Assembly: GCA_945862215.1 (NCBI GenBank)
Contig: CAMAXY010000004.1
Location: 59,828 to 123,827, forward strand
Reading direction: 5' to 3'
Length of the DNA: 64,000 bases
From: Singulisphaera sp. GP187
GTDB taxonomy: Bacteria > Planctomycetota > Phycisphaerae > Phycisphaerales > SM1A02
The notes beneath the pieces are model-generated. The model did not search any database. It was given only the letters and a program-made list of their open reading frames with translations, and was not told the DNA's origin. Shown here one piece after another: positions 36,188 through 45,155 of the stretch. The translations under genes and the position numbers were made by a program. How positions within the stretch are numbered: position 1 is the first letter of the stretch; each line of letters opens with the position of its first letter.

Positions 36188-36757
36188 ATGCCGATCCCAC
36201 GCCTTCATCCCGATTCAACCGCGCTCTTGGTGATCGACATTCAAGATCGCTTGATGCCGACAATTCACAATGGTGATTTGCTCGTTGCAAGATGCAGATC
36301 TCTGATTTCAGGGGCGGCGTTACTGAAGATGCCAATCATTGTCACGGAGCAATATGTGAAGGGTCTCGGCCATACCTTTGCTCCGATTGCTGAAGTGCTT
36401 CCTGCGGGAACGCCCGTAGTCGAAAAACTTTGCTTTACGGCGCTCACAAGCGAAGTGCGCACGCATCTTCAGTCGTTCGGTCGACCAAATCTGCTCATCT
36501 GTGGAATCGAAGCGCATGTTTGTGTTTTGCAAACTGTTCTTGACTGCTGCTCCTTAGGGATTCAAACATTTCATGCGACGGATGCGATTTCTTCTGGCCA
36601 GTCTGATCAAATCGAACCTGCATTTCGGCGCATGGAACGTGCTGGCAGTATTCCCACAGGTGTTGTTTCTGCGCTCTATGAAATGATGAGCACGTGCGAA
36701 CACCCCGCTTTTCGAGCAATGTTGCCACTTGCGAAAACGGTTGTATCTATTCCGTAG
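36188..36757 (+). CDS. Isochorismatase-family cysteine hydrolase
   Basis: A 189-residue hydrolase of the YcaC/nicotinamidase-like family. The catalytic triad is visible: Asp in LLVIDIQDRLMP, Lys in VEKLCFTA and Cys in CGIEAHVCVLQT, the last with the family cis-peptide region. The substrate is unknown. TTG at 36173, directly after the purB stop, is another possible start, but the ATG at 36188 begins where family homology begins. It closes the run pfk-to-purB. Confidence 0.83.
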   Translation: MPIPRLHPDSTALLVIDIQDRLMPTIHNGDLLVARCRSLISGAALLKMPIIVTEQYVKGLGHTFAPIAEVLPAGTPVVEKLCFTALTSEVRTHLQSFGRPNLLICGIEAHVCVLQTVLDCCSLGIQTFHATDAISSGQSDQIEPAFRRMERAGSIPTGVVSALYEMMSTCEHPAFRAMLPLAKTVVSIP

Positions 36758-36855
36758 AAATAGCGAAGTTTGTTGCGCGGGCCACCACAAGGCAAATAAA
36801 AAACACTCTGCCGATAAAAATGAGCAGAAAAACGGCATGCTTGACATCAAAGCGT

Positions 36856-36879
36856 CAAAACGCCATTTGCGGCGTTCGG
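36856..36879 (-). terminator. Hairpin terminator after the Hc1-like gene
   Basis: On the minus strand AACGCC-GCAAAT-GGCGTT makes a 6-bp perfect stem followed by a short TT tract, 13 bases beyond the stop of the histone-like gene. The U-run is short. Confidence 0.5.
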
Positions 36880-36891
36880 CGCAGCGTCAAA

Positions 36892-37080
36892 TCAAGACTT
36901 TGGTGGTTCTTCACGCCCAGCAAGGATCGCAGCGCGAACCTCTTGAGCGACAGAACGCACTTCTTGCATGTGCTTTCGTGCACGCGTTCCCGCTGCTCGA
37001 TTGCCCCCAGCGGCCTTTTCGATGTCCTCACGTGCCCCGTTGAGAACCGCCAGAAGTTTTTCATAGCTTTGCATGATCAT
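36892..37080 (-). CDS. Histone H1-like protein of the chlamydial Hc1 type
   Basis: A 62-residue protein. LLAVLNGAREDIEKAAGGNRAAGTRARKHMQEV aligns with the N-terminal helical part of chlamydial Hc1 (pattern LLxxIxxDLxKAxxGNxAAAxRVR). Hc1 compacts DNA in chlamydiae; planctomycetes belong to the same superphylum. The Lys-rich C-terminal arm of Hc1 is absent, and the protein ends after EVRAAILAGREEPPKS. A perfect Shine-Dalgarno AAGGAGGT lies before ATG at 37080; ATG at 37074 is a second choice. It is divergent from the FabZ-like gene. The assignment rests on a short motif recognised by eye. Confidence 0.65.
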   Translation of the reverse strand: MIMQSYEKLLAVLNGAREDIEKAAGGNRAAGTRARKHMQEVRSVAQEVRAAILAGREEPPKS

Positions 37081-37169
37081 TGGTTCAGACCTCCTTATAG
37101 GTGGAAAGTGTAGCGAATTGCTATCTTCCCGTCACTCTCACCCCTCACCAAAATTTACCCAAGCAAAAT

Positions 37170-37643
37170 ATGGCCGCAACCCTCCTCTTTCCACTTGACC
37201 AAATCGACCGTTCCAAAACTCTGTGTGACAAGGCAGAAATCGATCGTTATCTGCCTCAAAGCGGCCAAATGCGGATGATTGACCGAGTGATTTGGCTCTC
37301 GGAACTTGGGACTTCTGCATTTGGCGAACGCATCATTCGCGATGATGAATTCTGGGTCGAAGGGCATATTCCTGGCAGACCAATTTTCCCTGGGGTGCTG
37401 ATGATCGAAGCGGCCGCCCAACTTTGCAGTATCGCCCATACGCGTCTTGGTCGAACCACGGGCTTTCTCGGCTTCACGCGCTGCGATGATGTCGTCTTCC
37501 GCGGACAAGTGGTTCCTGGCGATCATTTTTATCTCCTTTCGAAAGAAGTTTCATACAACGTTCGCCGCTTTGTCAGTCAGACGCAAGGCATCGTCAATGA
37601 CAAACTCGTCTTCGAAGCGACCATCACCGGAATGGCGATCTAA
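37170..37643 (+). CDS. fabZ: FabZ-like 3-hydroxyacyl-ACP dehydratase
   Basis: A 157-residue hotdog-fold protein. GHIPGRPIFPGVLMIEAAAQ is the FabZ signature, with the catalytic His in GHIPGRP and the Glu in MIEAAAQ. It dehydrates 3-hydroxyacyl-ACP in fatty-acid elongation. The frame is open 69 bases upstream, but MAATLLFPLDQIDRS is the likely N-terminus. Other fab genes are absent, so a specialised lipid role remains possible. It is 9 bases before the ManA-like gene. Confidence 0.85.
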   Translation: MAATLLFPLDQIDRSKTLCDKAEIDRYLPQSGQMRMIDRVIWLSELGTSAFGERIIRDDEFWVEGHIPGRPIFPGVLMIEAAAQLCSIAHTRLGRTTGFLGFTRCDDVVFRGQVVPGDHFYLLSKEVSYNVRRFVSQTQGIVNDKLVFEATITGMAI

Positions 37644-37652
37644 ACTCGAGGA

Positions 37653-38741
37653 GTGATCGTGCTCGACCCCTTTCTCGTTCAGCCAATTTTTCGTAATCGC
37701 GTGTGGGGCGGCGACCGACTTGGTCCATGGCTCGCACCGACTTCAACATCGAGTGATCCATATCAGCAATGTCGCTCGCGCAGCGCTGTGGGAGAAGCAT
37801 GGCTTATTGCAGATCTTCCTACAACAATTCTCGATGGTCGAACTGCAATTGCAAGCGGAGAAGATGCCGGGCTGACACTGCACGACCTCATGCAGAATCC
37901 TGTGCAGCGGCGCGCGCTCATGGGGCGTGCACTTTCTCAGGGCGGCTTGGAAACCGCTGGATTTCCATTGCTTTTGAAGATTCTCGATGCTGGACAAAAC
38001 CTCTCGGTGCAAGTGCATCCGGACTTGAATTACAGCACGCTCCACCCGCACTCTCATATGAAAAGTGAAATGTGGTTTGTGCTCGATGCAAATCCTGGTG
38101 CGCTTATTTATCGCGGCATTCGCCCCGATATCACTCGCGAGCAGTGCGAGCGACATATTCAACAAGACACGCTTCTTGAAATCATGGTCACGCACCCCGC
38201 GCGACGAGGCGATTGTTTCTGGCTGCCCTCTGGCATCTGTCACGCACTTGGCGCAGGAGTGCTTGTTGCAGAAGTGCAAACTCCAAGCGACACAACATTT
38301 CGAATGTGGGATTGGGGTCGCAATGATCCAGCGCGGCCACTCGATCTTGCTGCAGCGATGGAATGTTTGCTCCTTGGCGAAGAACAAAATCTTGCCAACC
38401 TCGACCGCGCGCGAACGCCGAATGTTGTTCATTCGGATTCGATCGCGATCGAAGGGCTCGTGCGCACTGAGTGGTTCGATGTTGAAAGATGGAGCGTGAA
38501 ATCAAACACTCCCCTGCGACATGACTGCATCGGCGTGCCGGTGGTTTGGACCATCCTTGAAGGGCAATTTCACGCGGATTTACTACCGCATCCCCTGCGC
38601 CGTGGATCTACCCTCATTCTGCCTGCGAATCACAGCGGATTGCAGGGTCGAGCCGGAACAGAAGGGACGGAGATTCTGGTGACAACACTGCCAGACCCGA
38701 TGAAATCGAGTACAGAATTCGGCGGAGTTCGCATCGCTTGA
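37653..38741 (+). CDS. manA: Class I mannose-6-phosphate isomerase
   Basis: A 362-residue cupin metalloenzyme that interconverts mannose 6-phosphate and fructose 6-phosphate. The zinc-binding residues are in QVHPD, EMWFVLDANPGA and the SGICHALGAGVLVAEVQTPSDTTFR segment; the N-terminus PFLVQPIFRNRVWGG is typical of the short bacterial class I enzymes. GTG at 37653 follows CGAGGA closely; GTG at 37659 is another option. It sits between fabZ and atpD with small gaps. Confidence 0.87.
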   Translation: MIVLDPFLVQPIFRNRVWGGDRLGPWLAPTSTSSDPYQQCRSRSAVGEAWLIADLPTTILDGRTAIASGEDAGLTLHDLMQNPVQRRALMGRALSQGGLETAGFPLLLKILDAGQNLSVQVHPDLNYSTLHPHSHMKSEMWFVLDANPGALIYRGIRPDITREQCERHIQQDTLLEIMVTHPARRGDCFWLPSGICHALGAGVLVAEVQTPSDTTFRMWDWGRNDPARPLDLAAAMECLLLGEEQNLANLDRARTPNVVHSDSIAIEGLVRTEWFDVERWSVKSNTPLRHDCIGVPVVWTILEGQFHADLLPHPLRRGSTLILPANHSGLQGRAGTEGTEILVTTLPDPMKSSTEFGGVRIA

Positions 38742-40253
<1,512 letters not shown>

Positions 40254-40255
40254 AT

Positions 40256-40331
40256 GGGCTTCGCAGCGACGGATTCCGCTGCGAAGATGCAGACGGGCTT
40301 CGCAGCGACGGATTCCGCTGCGAAGATGCAG
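40256..40331 (+). repeat. Two tandem 37-bp hairpin repeats after atpD
   Basis: A 37-base unit occurs twice (40256-40292 and 40295-40331) with no mismatch and a 2-base spacer. Each unit contains the perfect 10-bp inverted repeat CTTCGCAGCG / CGCTGCGAAG with an 8-base loop. There is no U-tract, so these are not classical terminators; they could protect the atpD mRNA 3' end. Confidence 0.9.
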
Positions 40332-40347
40332 CTAAAAATGAATGTGT

Positions 40348-40677
40348 TTATTGATCCCAAGCTGGCTTCTGCCAGCTTGTGGTTTTTCCATCACCATCAA
40401 AGAAAATAACCCAGACTCGGTCTGACGGCGGCTGATCTTTGAACATTGCATTCGAAGACAAAGTGGAAAGATTGTCACCATATTGCCATGAAGCCTGACC
40501 AACCACTTGGCCGCTCTTGTTCAGCTGAGCAGGAGAGCGCGAAGATGGTTCTCCCAAAAGCGAAATGACTTCCGACTGGCTCATCCCCTTGTGTAATTGT
40601 TCAAACTTCCCTGCTTCGGGAATCTGGCACGCAGTCAGAATGAAGGCGAGGCCGCAAAGAATTATGCGTTGAATCAT
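40348..40677 (-). CDS. BamE/SmpA-like lipoprotein
   Basis: A 109-residue lipoprotein. The signal peptide MIQRIILCGLAFILTAC ends in the lipobox LTAC. The mature part has FEQLHKGMSQSEVISLLGEPSSR, matching the conserved KGMTxxEVxxLLGxP turn of the SmpA/OmlA (BamE) domain, which binds outer-membrane assembly complexes, and a strand-rich half ending WVIFFDGDGKTTSW. No other Bam gene is near. Related BLIP-like domains share this fold, so the exact role is open. Confidence 0.75.
   Translation of the reverse strand: MIQRIILCGLAFILTACQIPEAGKFEQLHKGMSQSEVISLLGEPSSRSPAQLNKSGQVVGQASWQYGDNLSTLSSNAMFKDQPPSDRVWVIFFDGDGKTTSWQKPAWDQ
40358..40387 (+). terminator. Terminator of atpD overlapping the convergent gene
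   Basis: CAAGCTGGC-TTCT-GCCAGCTTG is a 9-bp perfect stem followed by TGGTTTTT. It lies within the last codons of the minus-strand lipoprotein gene (encoding KPAWDQ). Confidence 0.75.
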
Positions 40678-40744
40678 TTGGACAAAGAATAACGATTTTC
40701 AGTCGATTGCCGCAAAGAGCAATTCAAGCCACAATGCACAGTCC

Positions 40745-42691
40745 ATGAAAGACCACGCACATATCGCCATCGCTGCACTCGTCGAGAAATTTGGATCTGC
40801 GGAGCGAACTCGCATCGAACGCGGAGTGGAGCAAGTCGCCGCCCGTTGGCAAACGATTGACGGCAATGATGCGGTATTCAAAAAATTCTGCCTCGATAGG
40901 TTTGTGCCCACAGGTACGGACTTGGTGCGACTGCTCGCACGCATCGAAGGTGCACTTGAGCAGATCAATGGGCACTTGTACGAAATGCATCGCACGCTGC
41001 GCCGACACAGCGACTTAGCTGGCGATGACTTTCCTGGCATCGATGACATGTTGGCGACGTTCGATCCTGCGCCAGATTTATCAGAACAGTTTTATCGACA
41101 GCAATTGGCGTTTGTTGCACTGCTCAATTTCGAGCGCGCCAATCTGGATTCCATGCTCAAGTCTGGGTCGAAATGGGATACAGACCAATGGGCATCTGTC
41201 AGAGTTGCGCAAGCATTCGGTGCGCGTATTCCAAAGGAGCTCTCTGAAAAAGCGCGCAAGATTGGCCACGCAGCATCGCAGTGGGTTTCGCACTTTCATA
41301 TTCCAGTTGGAACATTGGTCGATTCGACGGGTAAGCGTTGGTTTGCGGAAGATCGCGCGCTGCTTACACACTGGCTGGTGCGCGAGGAAATCAAGGCGCA
41401 ATACAACAATCCAGAGGGACTCCCCCGCCAACGTGCGCTTGCTGGAGTGATGGCGCGAGCGATCGATGGCGGCGTTCCTAAGTCGGTGATGGATCGCACA
41501 TCGAAAGGTGATTGGAATTCACAGACCAACACGATCGGTGAAATCGCCATCAAGGCGGACGAGACTATGGGGCTTGCTCGATATGAGCGGTGGATTGAAC
41601 AGTTCAATCTTGCACGCGAATTTGATGCGCACTATCCAGATCACCCAACTGCCATTGCGCGCAAGTTCGAACTCGCACGCGAAATGTCCGAGAAAGATGT
41701 CGAGCGACTATTGACCGACTTGCTCGATCATCCGACGCGAAAGGATCTTGCGGCATATTTGCGCAAGCGCCTCGGGCGAGATCTCGAACCATTTGATATC
41801 TACTTTGACGACATCGCCGAATCGCGACCCGCATCGGAAATGGATACTGCAGTTGCGGCACGTTTTCCAGACGAAAAGGCTTTCCAAGCAGCGCTTCCGC
41901 AAGTGCTGCGCGACCTTGGATATTGCGCGAAAGATGCAGACTTCTTGGGAACGCGCATCAAAGTGGAAATTGCCAAGGGATCCGGTCATGCGATGCGACC
42001 GCTGCTGACTGAATATGGCGCGTGGTTGCGGACGAGTCGACTGAAGGATCAACTCGGGTGGGATGGCTTTGATACTGCGATGCACGAACTTGGTCATAAT
42101 CTCGAGCAACTCTGCTCGACATACTTTGCGCCGCGACCTGCGCTGCGCAATGTTCCAAACACGGCGTGCACAGAGGCGTTTGCTTTTCTCTATCAATCAC
42201 TTGGCAAGCGCGTGCTTGGGATCGAAGCGACCGATGGTGCCGACCGCGCATTTGCAATCGATAGTGTGCAGACGATGCTTGCTGCGTGCCAAATTGCTGG
42301 GCCGAGTCTGCTTGAACTTCAAGTCTGGCGCTGGCTGTATGCAAACCCAACTGCAACGGCGGAGCAACTGCGAACAGAAGTTCTTGCAATTGCTGATCGA
42401 CTTTGGAAGCAGTTCTATGAGCGCGATTTCGGCGCAGATCCTTTTCGATTGCTCGCGGCGTATCAACACATGATCGGACATCCGCTGTACTTGGCGGATT
42501 ACACACTTGGTCATGTAATGAGTCACCAGATTCGATCGTTCATGCGAACCAAAGATATTGCAACGGAAACTCGCCGCATCACTTCCATCGGACGCTTGAC
42601 GCCCGAGTTATGGATGCAGCGAGCGGTTGGCAACGGTGTCTCGGCGAAGGCTCTCTGCGAAGATGCGGCGGGGTCGCTCGCTCGCGCCTGA
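40745..42691 (+). CDS. M3-like zinc metallopeptidase
   Basis: A 648-residue, probably cytoplasmic, all-helical protein without a signal peptide. The zinc site HELGH is at residues 447-451 (TAMHELGHNLEQ) and the likely third ligand Glu is in TEAFAF about 36 residues on, as in gluzincins such as thimet oligopeptidase (M3). The length is normal for oligopeptidases. The rest of the M3 signature is weak, so this may be a distinct family. It stands alone between the convergent isc operon and the divergent BamE-like lipoprotein. Confidence 0.65.
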   Translation: MKDHAHIAIAALVEKFGSAERTRIERGVEQVAARWQTIDGNDAVFKKFCLDRFVPTGTDLVRLLARIEGALEQINGHLYEMHRTLRRHSDLAGDDFPGIDDMLATFDPAPDLSEQFYRQQLAFVALLNFERANLDSMLKSGSKWDTDQWASVRVAQAFGARIPKELSEKARKIGHAASQWVSHFHIPVGTLVDSTGKRWFAEDRALLTHWLVREEIKAQYNNPEGLPRQRALAGVMARAIDGGVPKSVMDRTSKGDWNSQTNTIGEIAIKADETMGLARYERWIEQFNLAREFDAHYPDHPTAIARKFELAREMSEKDVERLLTDLLDHPTRKDLAAYLRKRLGRDLEPFDIYFDDIAESRPASEMDTAVAARFPDEKAFQAALPQVLRDLGYCAKDADFLGTRIKVEIAKGSGHAMRPLLTEYGAWLRTSRLKDQLGWDGFDTAMHELGHNLEQLCSTYFAPRPALRNVPNTACTEAFAFLYQSLGKRVLGIEATDGADRAFAIDSVQTMLAACQIAGPSLLELQVWRWLYANPTATAEQLRTEVLAIADRLWKQFYERDFGADPFRLLAAYQHMIGHPLYLADYTLGHVMSHQIRSFMRTKDIATETRRITSIGRLTPELWMQRAVGNGVSAKALCEDAAGSLARA

Positions 42692-42796
42692 CCTTCGGTT
42701 TCCCTGCGAGATAGGCGGCGCACAGTGTCAAAAAACCGACAGGACACGCCCATTTCAAGGGTGTGCCGAGGGTGTGACTAGCGGTTTGCGAAAGCT

Positions 42797-43222
42797 TTAC
42801 GCGCTGAAACTGGAACCGCAACCACACGATGTCGTGGCATTTGGATTGTTGAATACAAATCCGCGTCCCATGATTTCATCTTTGAAGTCGATCGTTGTTC
42901 CGTTGAGATAGAGGTACGACTTTGGATCGCACACAACTCTCACCGTAAATGGTTCGCCAGCAGATTCTGCGACTGCTGTTGCGACAGCAACCGAGCCTGC
43001 GCCTTCGTTTGCGCCTGCCTTGGCTGCCCGACGCCCATAAGAATATGACCAGCACTCATCAGAATCTTTCTGGACTTCGGTGAGATCAAGGATGTAAGAA
43101 AAACCAGAACAACCTCCACCCTTCACGCCGACTCGTAAGCAGATTTTTCCTGCGTCGAGTCCTTGCTGTTGGATGATGGTGTCGATTTCGCGAGCGGCGG
43201 TTTCAGTCACATGTAGAGGCAT
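42797..43222 (-). CDS. iscA: A-type Fe-S carrier protein
   Basis: A 141-residue HesB/IscA protein that carries Fe-S clusters or iron to target apoproteins. The three cysteines are conserved: C38 in GGGCSGFSY and C133, C135 in SCGCGSSF. It is about 35 residues longer than typical; the extra segment, rich in Ala and Gly (RRAAKAGANEGAGSVAVATAV), sits in the middle of the domain. The start at 43222 has AAAGGAG 6 bases before it. It follows iscU by 11 bases as the last gene of iscS-iscU-iscA. Confidence 0.9.
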   Translation of the reverse strand: MPLHVTETAAREIDTIIQQQGLDAGKICLRVGVKGGGCSGFSYILDLTEVQKDSDECWSYSYGRRAAKAGANEGAGSVAVATAVAESAGEPFTVRVVCDPKSYLYLNGTTIDFKDEIMGRGFVFNNPNATTSCGCGSSFSA

Positions 43223-43233
43223 TTCAAACTCCT

Positions 43234-43674
43234 TTAGGCGTGTTGAGTCACCGGCATTGGTGATTGACTCGCCGGCGACGCGCCGGACTTCTTCTTCCAA
43301 TCTTCGATCGCGCTGCGAATGGAATCTTCGGCAAGCACGCTGCAATGAATTTTCACTGGCGGCAAGCTGAGTTCTTCGACGATCTGCGTGTTGCGAATCG
43401 TCAATGCCTCGTCGACGGTCTTGCCTTTGATCCACTCGGTAGCGAGCGAAGAACTTGCGATTGCGGATCCGCAACCGAAGCATTTGAACTTCGCATCTTC
43501 GATGATTCCTTGCTCGCTAACTTTGATCTGCAGTTGCATCACATCTCCGCACTCTGGAGCGCCGACGATGCCGATGCCGATGTCTTTGCGTGCGGCGACT
43601 TCCTTGGAAGTGCCAAATGCACCGACGTTTCGCGGATTTTCGTAATGTTCGATGACTTTATTGCTGTATGCCAT
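43234..43674 (-). CDS. iscU: Fe-S cluster scaffold protein
   Basis: A 146-residue scaffold on which IscS-derived sulfur and iron are assembled. The conserved cysteines C42 (with D44, in APECGD), C68 (FGCGSA) and C111 (IHCSVLAED) are present. The chaperone-recognition LPPVK motif (LSLPPVKIHC) is present although no hscA or hscB is nearby. The C-terminal 15 residues are a short polar extension. It is separated from iscS by 147 bases that hold a tandem DNA repeat. Confidence 0.96.
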   Translation of the reverse strand: MAYSNKVIEHYENPRNVGAFGTSKEVAARKDIGIGIVGAPECGDVMQLQIKVSEQGIIEDAKFKCFGCGSAIASSSLATEWIKGKTVDEALTIRNTQIVEELSLPPVKIHCSVLAEDSIRSAIEDWKKKSGASPASQSPMPVTQHA

Positions 43675-43712
43675 ATTGTTTACTTTCTGTTTTTAGTGAT
43701 ACGGGTGTTCCA

Positions 43713-43802
43713 AATAATCTTTCTAAATCAAACTTCGGTCGTAACAATCTTTCTAAAACTGACTTGGGTCGTAATGATCTTTCTAAATCTCTCTTGGGTT
43801 AT
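43713..43802 (+). repeat. 30-bp minisatellite, three copies, reading as pentapeptide repeats
   Basis: Three tandem 30-base copies sit between iscU and iscS; the shared core is AATCTTTCTAAA. On the + strand they lie in an open frame from ATG 43668 to 43889 (73 codons) and read NNLSK SNFGR, NNLSK TDLGR, NDLSK SLLGY, matching the pentapeptide-repeat pattern x(N/D)(L/F)xx. That frame is antisense to the isc operon and overlaps iscS and iscU ends. The DNA is much more AT-rich than its neighbours. Confidence 0.85.
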
Positions 43803-43821
43803 AAAAGGCTGCATACTCAAA

Positions 43822-45078
43822 CTAATGCGCTTGCCAAACAATCTTTGAAAGATCTACTCCTTCTTTATGCAGATCATAAAGTGGACTGAGCCGACGAAGG
43901 TGATTCACCGCAGTTTCGATCATCACGATTGCTGAATCGATTTCCGCTTCGGTTGTCCATCGACCAAGTGAAAGTCGCAATGATGAATGAGCAAGATCAT
44001 CGCCGATTCCAAGGCTCTTCAACACATACGAAGGCTCGAGACTTGCGCTGGTGCAAGCGGATCCTGATGAACAAGCGATTTCACGCACGCCCATCATCAA
44101 GCTTTCGCCTTCAACAAAACCGAAAGAGATGTTTGAAATGTTGGGGAGGCGCTTTGTTGGATGACCATTGACAACCGTGACTTCGATCCGCTTCTTCAAT
44201 TCTGCCTCCAAGCGATTTCGCATCGCCAAAAGTCGATTTCCTTCAGATTCCATTTCGTTGAAGCACAGTTCGCACGCCTTGCCAAATCCCACGATTCCGC
44301 TGACATTCTGCGTTCCTGAACGCATTCCGCGTTCCTGTCCGCCGCCATCCTGTAATGCTTCCAAACGAACGCGCGGCTTTCGTCGACGAACATAAAGACC
44401 GCCAACTCCCTTCGGCCCGTACATCTTGTGGCCGCTCCAAGAGAGAAGGTCAATTTGATCCGCTTCGACATTTGTCGGCATCTTGCCAACCCATTGCGTC
44501 GCGTCTGTGTGAAAAATCACTTCCTTTTCATGGCAGAGTCGGCCAATTTCCGGCACTTCATTGATCGTTCCAAGTTCATTGTTCGCCCACATGATCGAGA
44601 CCAGAATCGTATCGGGCCGCAAAGCCGCCTTGACCATTTCAGCGGTGATCACACCATCAGGCGGAGGCTGGATGAATGTCGCATCGAATCCTTCGCGCAT
44701 CAGACGGCGAATGGGATCGAGAACAGCTTTGTGTTCGTGAGCAGCAGTAATGATGTGTCCGCGACCTGTCTGCCCCGCTGCAGCGCGAGCGTAAATTTCC
44801 GCCGCACCTTTGATAGCGAGGTTGTTGGACTCGGTTGATCCAGATGTGAAGATCACTTCTTTCGCCTGAGCGCCGATCAACTTCGCCGCGTGTTCGCGGG
44901 CAATTTCGATGCCGTCTTCTGCTTGCCAACCGAATTGGTGGTTGCGCGATCCCGCATTTCCGAACATTTCGGTGAAATAGGGAAGCATCGCTTCGACGAC
45001 CTTTGGATCGCATCGAGTCGTGGCGGCATGGTCGAGGTAGATTGGACTATTGGATGTTGAACTATTTGATGAAATCAC
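43822..45078 (-). CDS. iscS: Cysteine desulfurase
   Basis: A 418-residue PLP enzyme that removes sulfur from cysteine for Fe-S clusters and thio-modified tRNA. PLP binds K218 in SWSGHKMYGPKG, and the persulfide Cys is C342 in SSGSACTSASLEPSYVL. HAATTRCDP near the N-terminus and TSGSTESNNLAIKG are further hallmarks. Starts with GTG at 45078, with AAGGA five bases before it; the first 10 residues (Ser/Asn-rich) are an extension. It heads the iscS-iscU-iscA operon under a promoter with a Fur-like box. Confidence 0.96.
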   Translation of the reverse strand: MISSNSSTSNSPIYLDHAATTRCDPKVVEAMLPYFTEMFGNAGSRNHQFGWQAEDGIEIAREHAAKLIGAQAKEVIFTSGSTESNNLAIKGAAEIYARAAAGQTGRGHIITAAHEHKAVLDPIRRLMREGFDATFIQPPPDGVITAEMVKAALRPDTILVSIMWANNELGTINEVPEIGRLCHEKEVIFHTDATQWVGKMPTNVEADQIDLLSWSGHKMYGPKGVGGLYVRRRKPRVRLEALQDGGGQERGMRSGTQNVSGIVGFGKACELCFNEMESEGNRLLAMRNRLEAELKKRIEVTVVNGHPTKRLPNISNISFGFVEGESLMMGVREIACSSGSACTSASLEPSYVLKSLGIGDDLAHSSLRLSLGRWTTEAEIDSAIVMIETAVNHLRRLSPLYDLHKEGVDLSKIVWQAH

Positions 45079-45096
45079 AGAATTCCTTCTTGTAAG

Positions 45097-45111
45097 TGAG
45101 ACTCATTCTCA
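45097..45111. promoter_or_regulatory. Fur-box-like operator
   Basis: TGAGACTCATTCTCA is a 7-1-7 palindrome with one mismatch and matches the common Fur site TGAGAATCATTCTCA at 14 of 15 positions. It covers the predicted iscS transcription start, so iron-loaded Fur would be expected to block iscSUA transcription. An effect on the divergent panC is possible. Confidence 0.55.
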
Positions 45112-45118
45112 ATTACGT

Positions 45119-45146
45119 ATTGTAGTAGAGACTTTACCCTGAACAA
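45119..45146 (-). promoter_or_regulatory. Predicted iscS promoter
   Basis: On the minus strand TTGTTC (45146-45141) and TACAAT (45124-45119) are spaced by 16 bases. The start point would be near 45111, at the edge of the Fur-like box. Confidence 0.5.
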
Positions 45147-45155
45147 GGCAACGGC

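Noticed and set aside
42692..42796. A terminator between the M3-like peptidase and iscA
   Set aside because: A 7-bp stem is present but the minus-strand pairing has a mismatch and the T-run is 9 bases away; not convincing.
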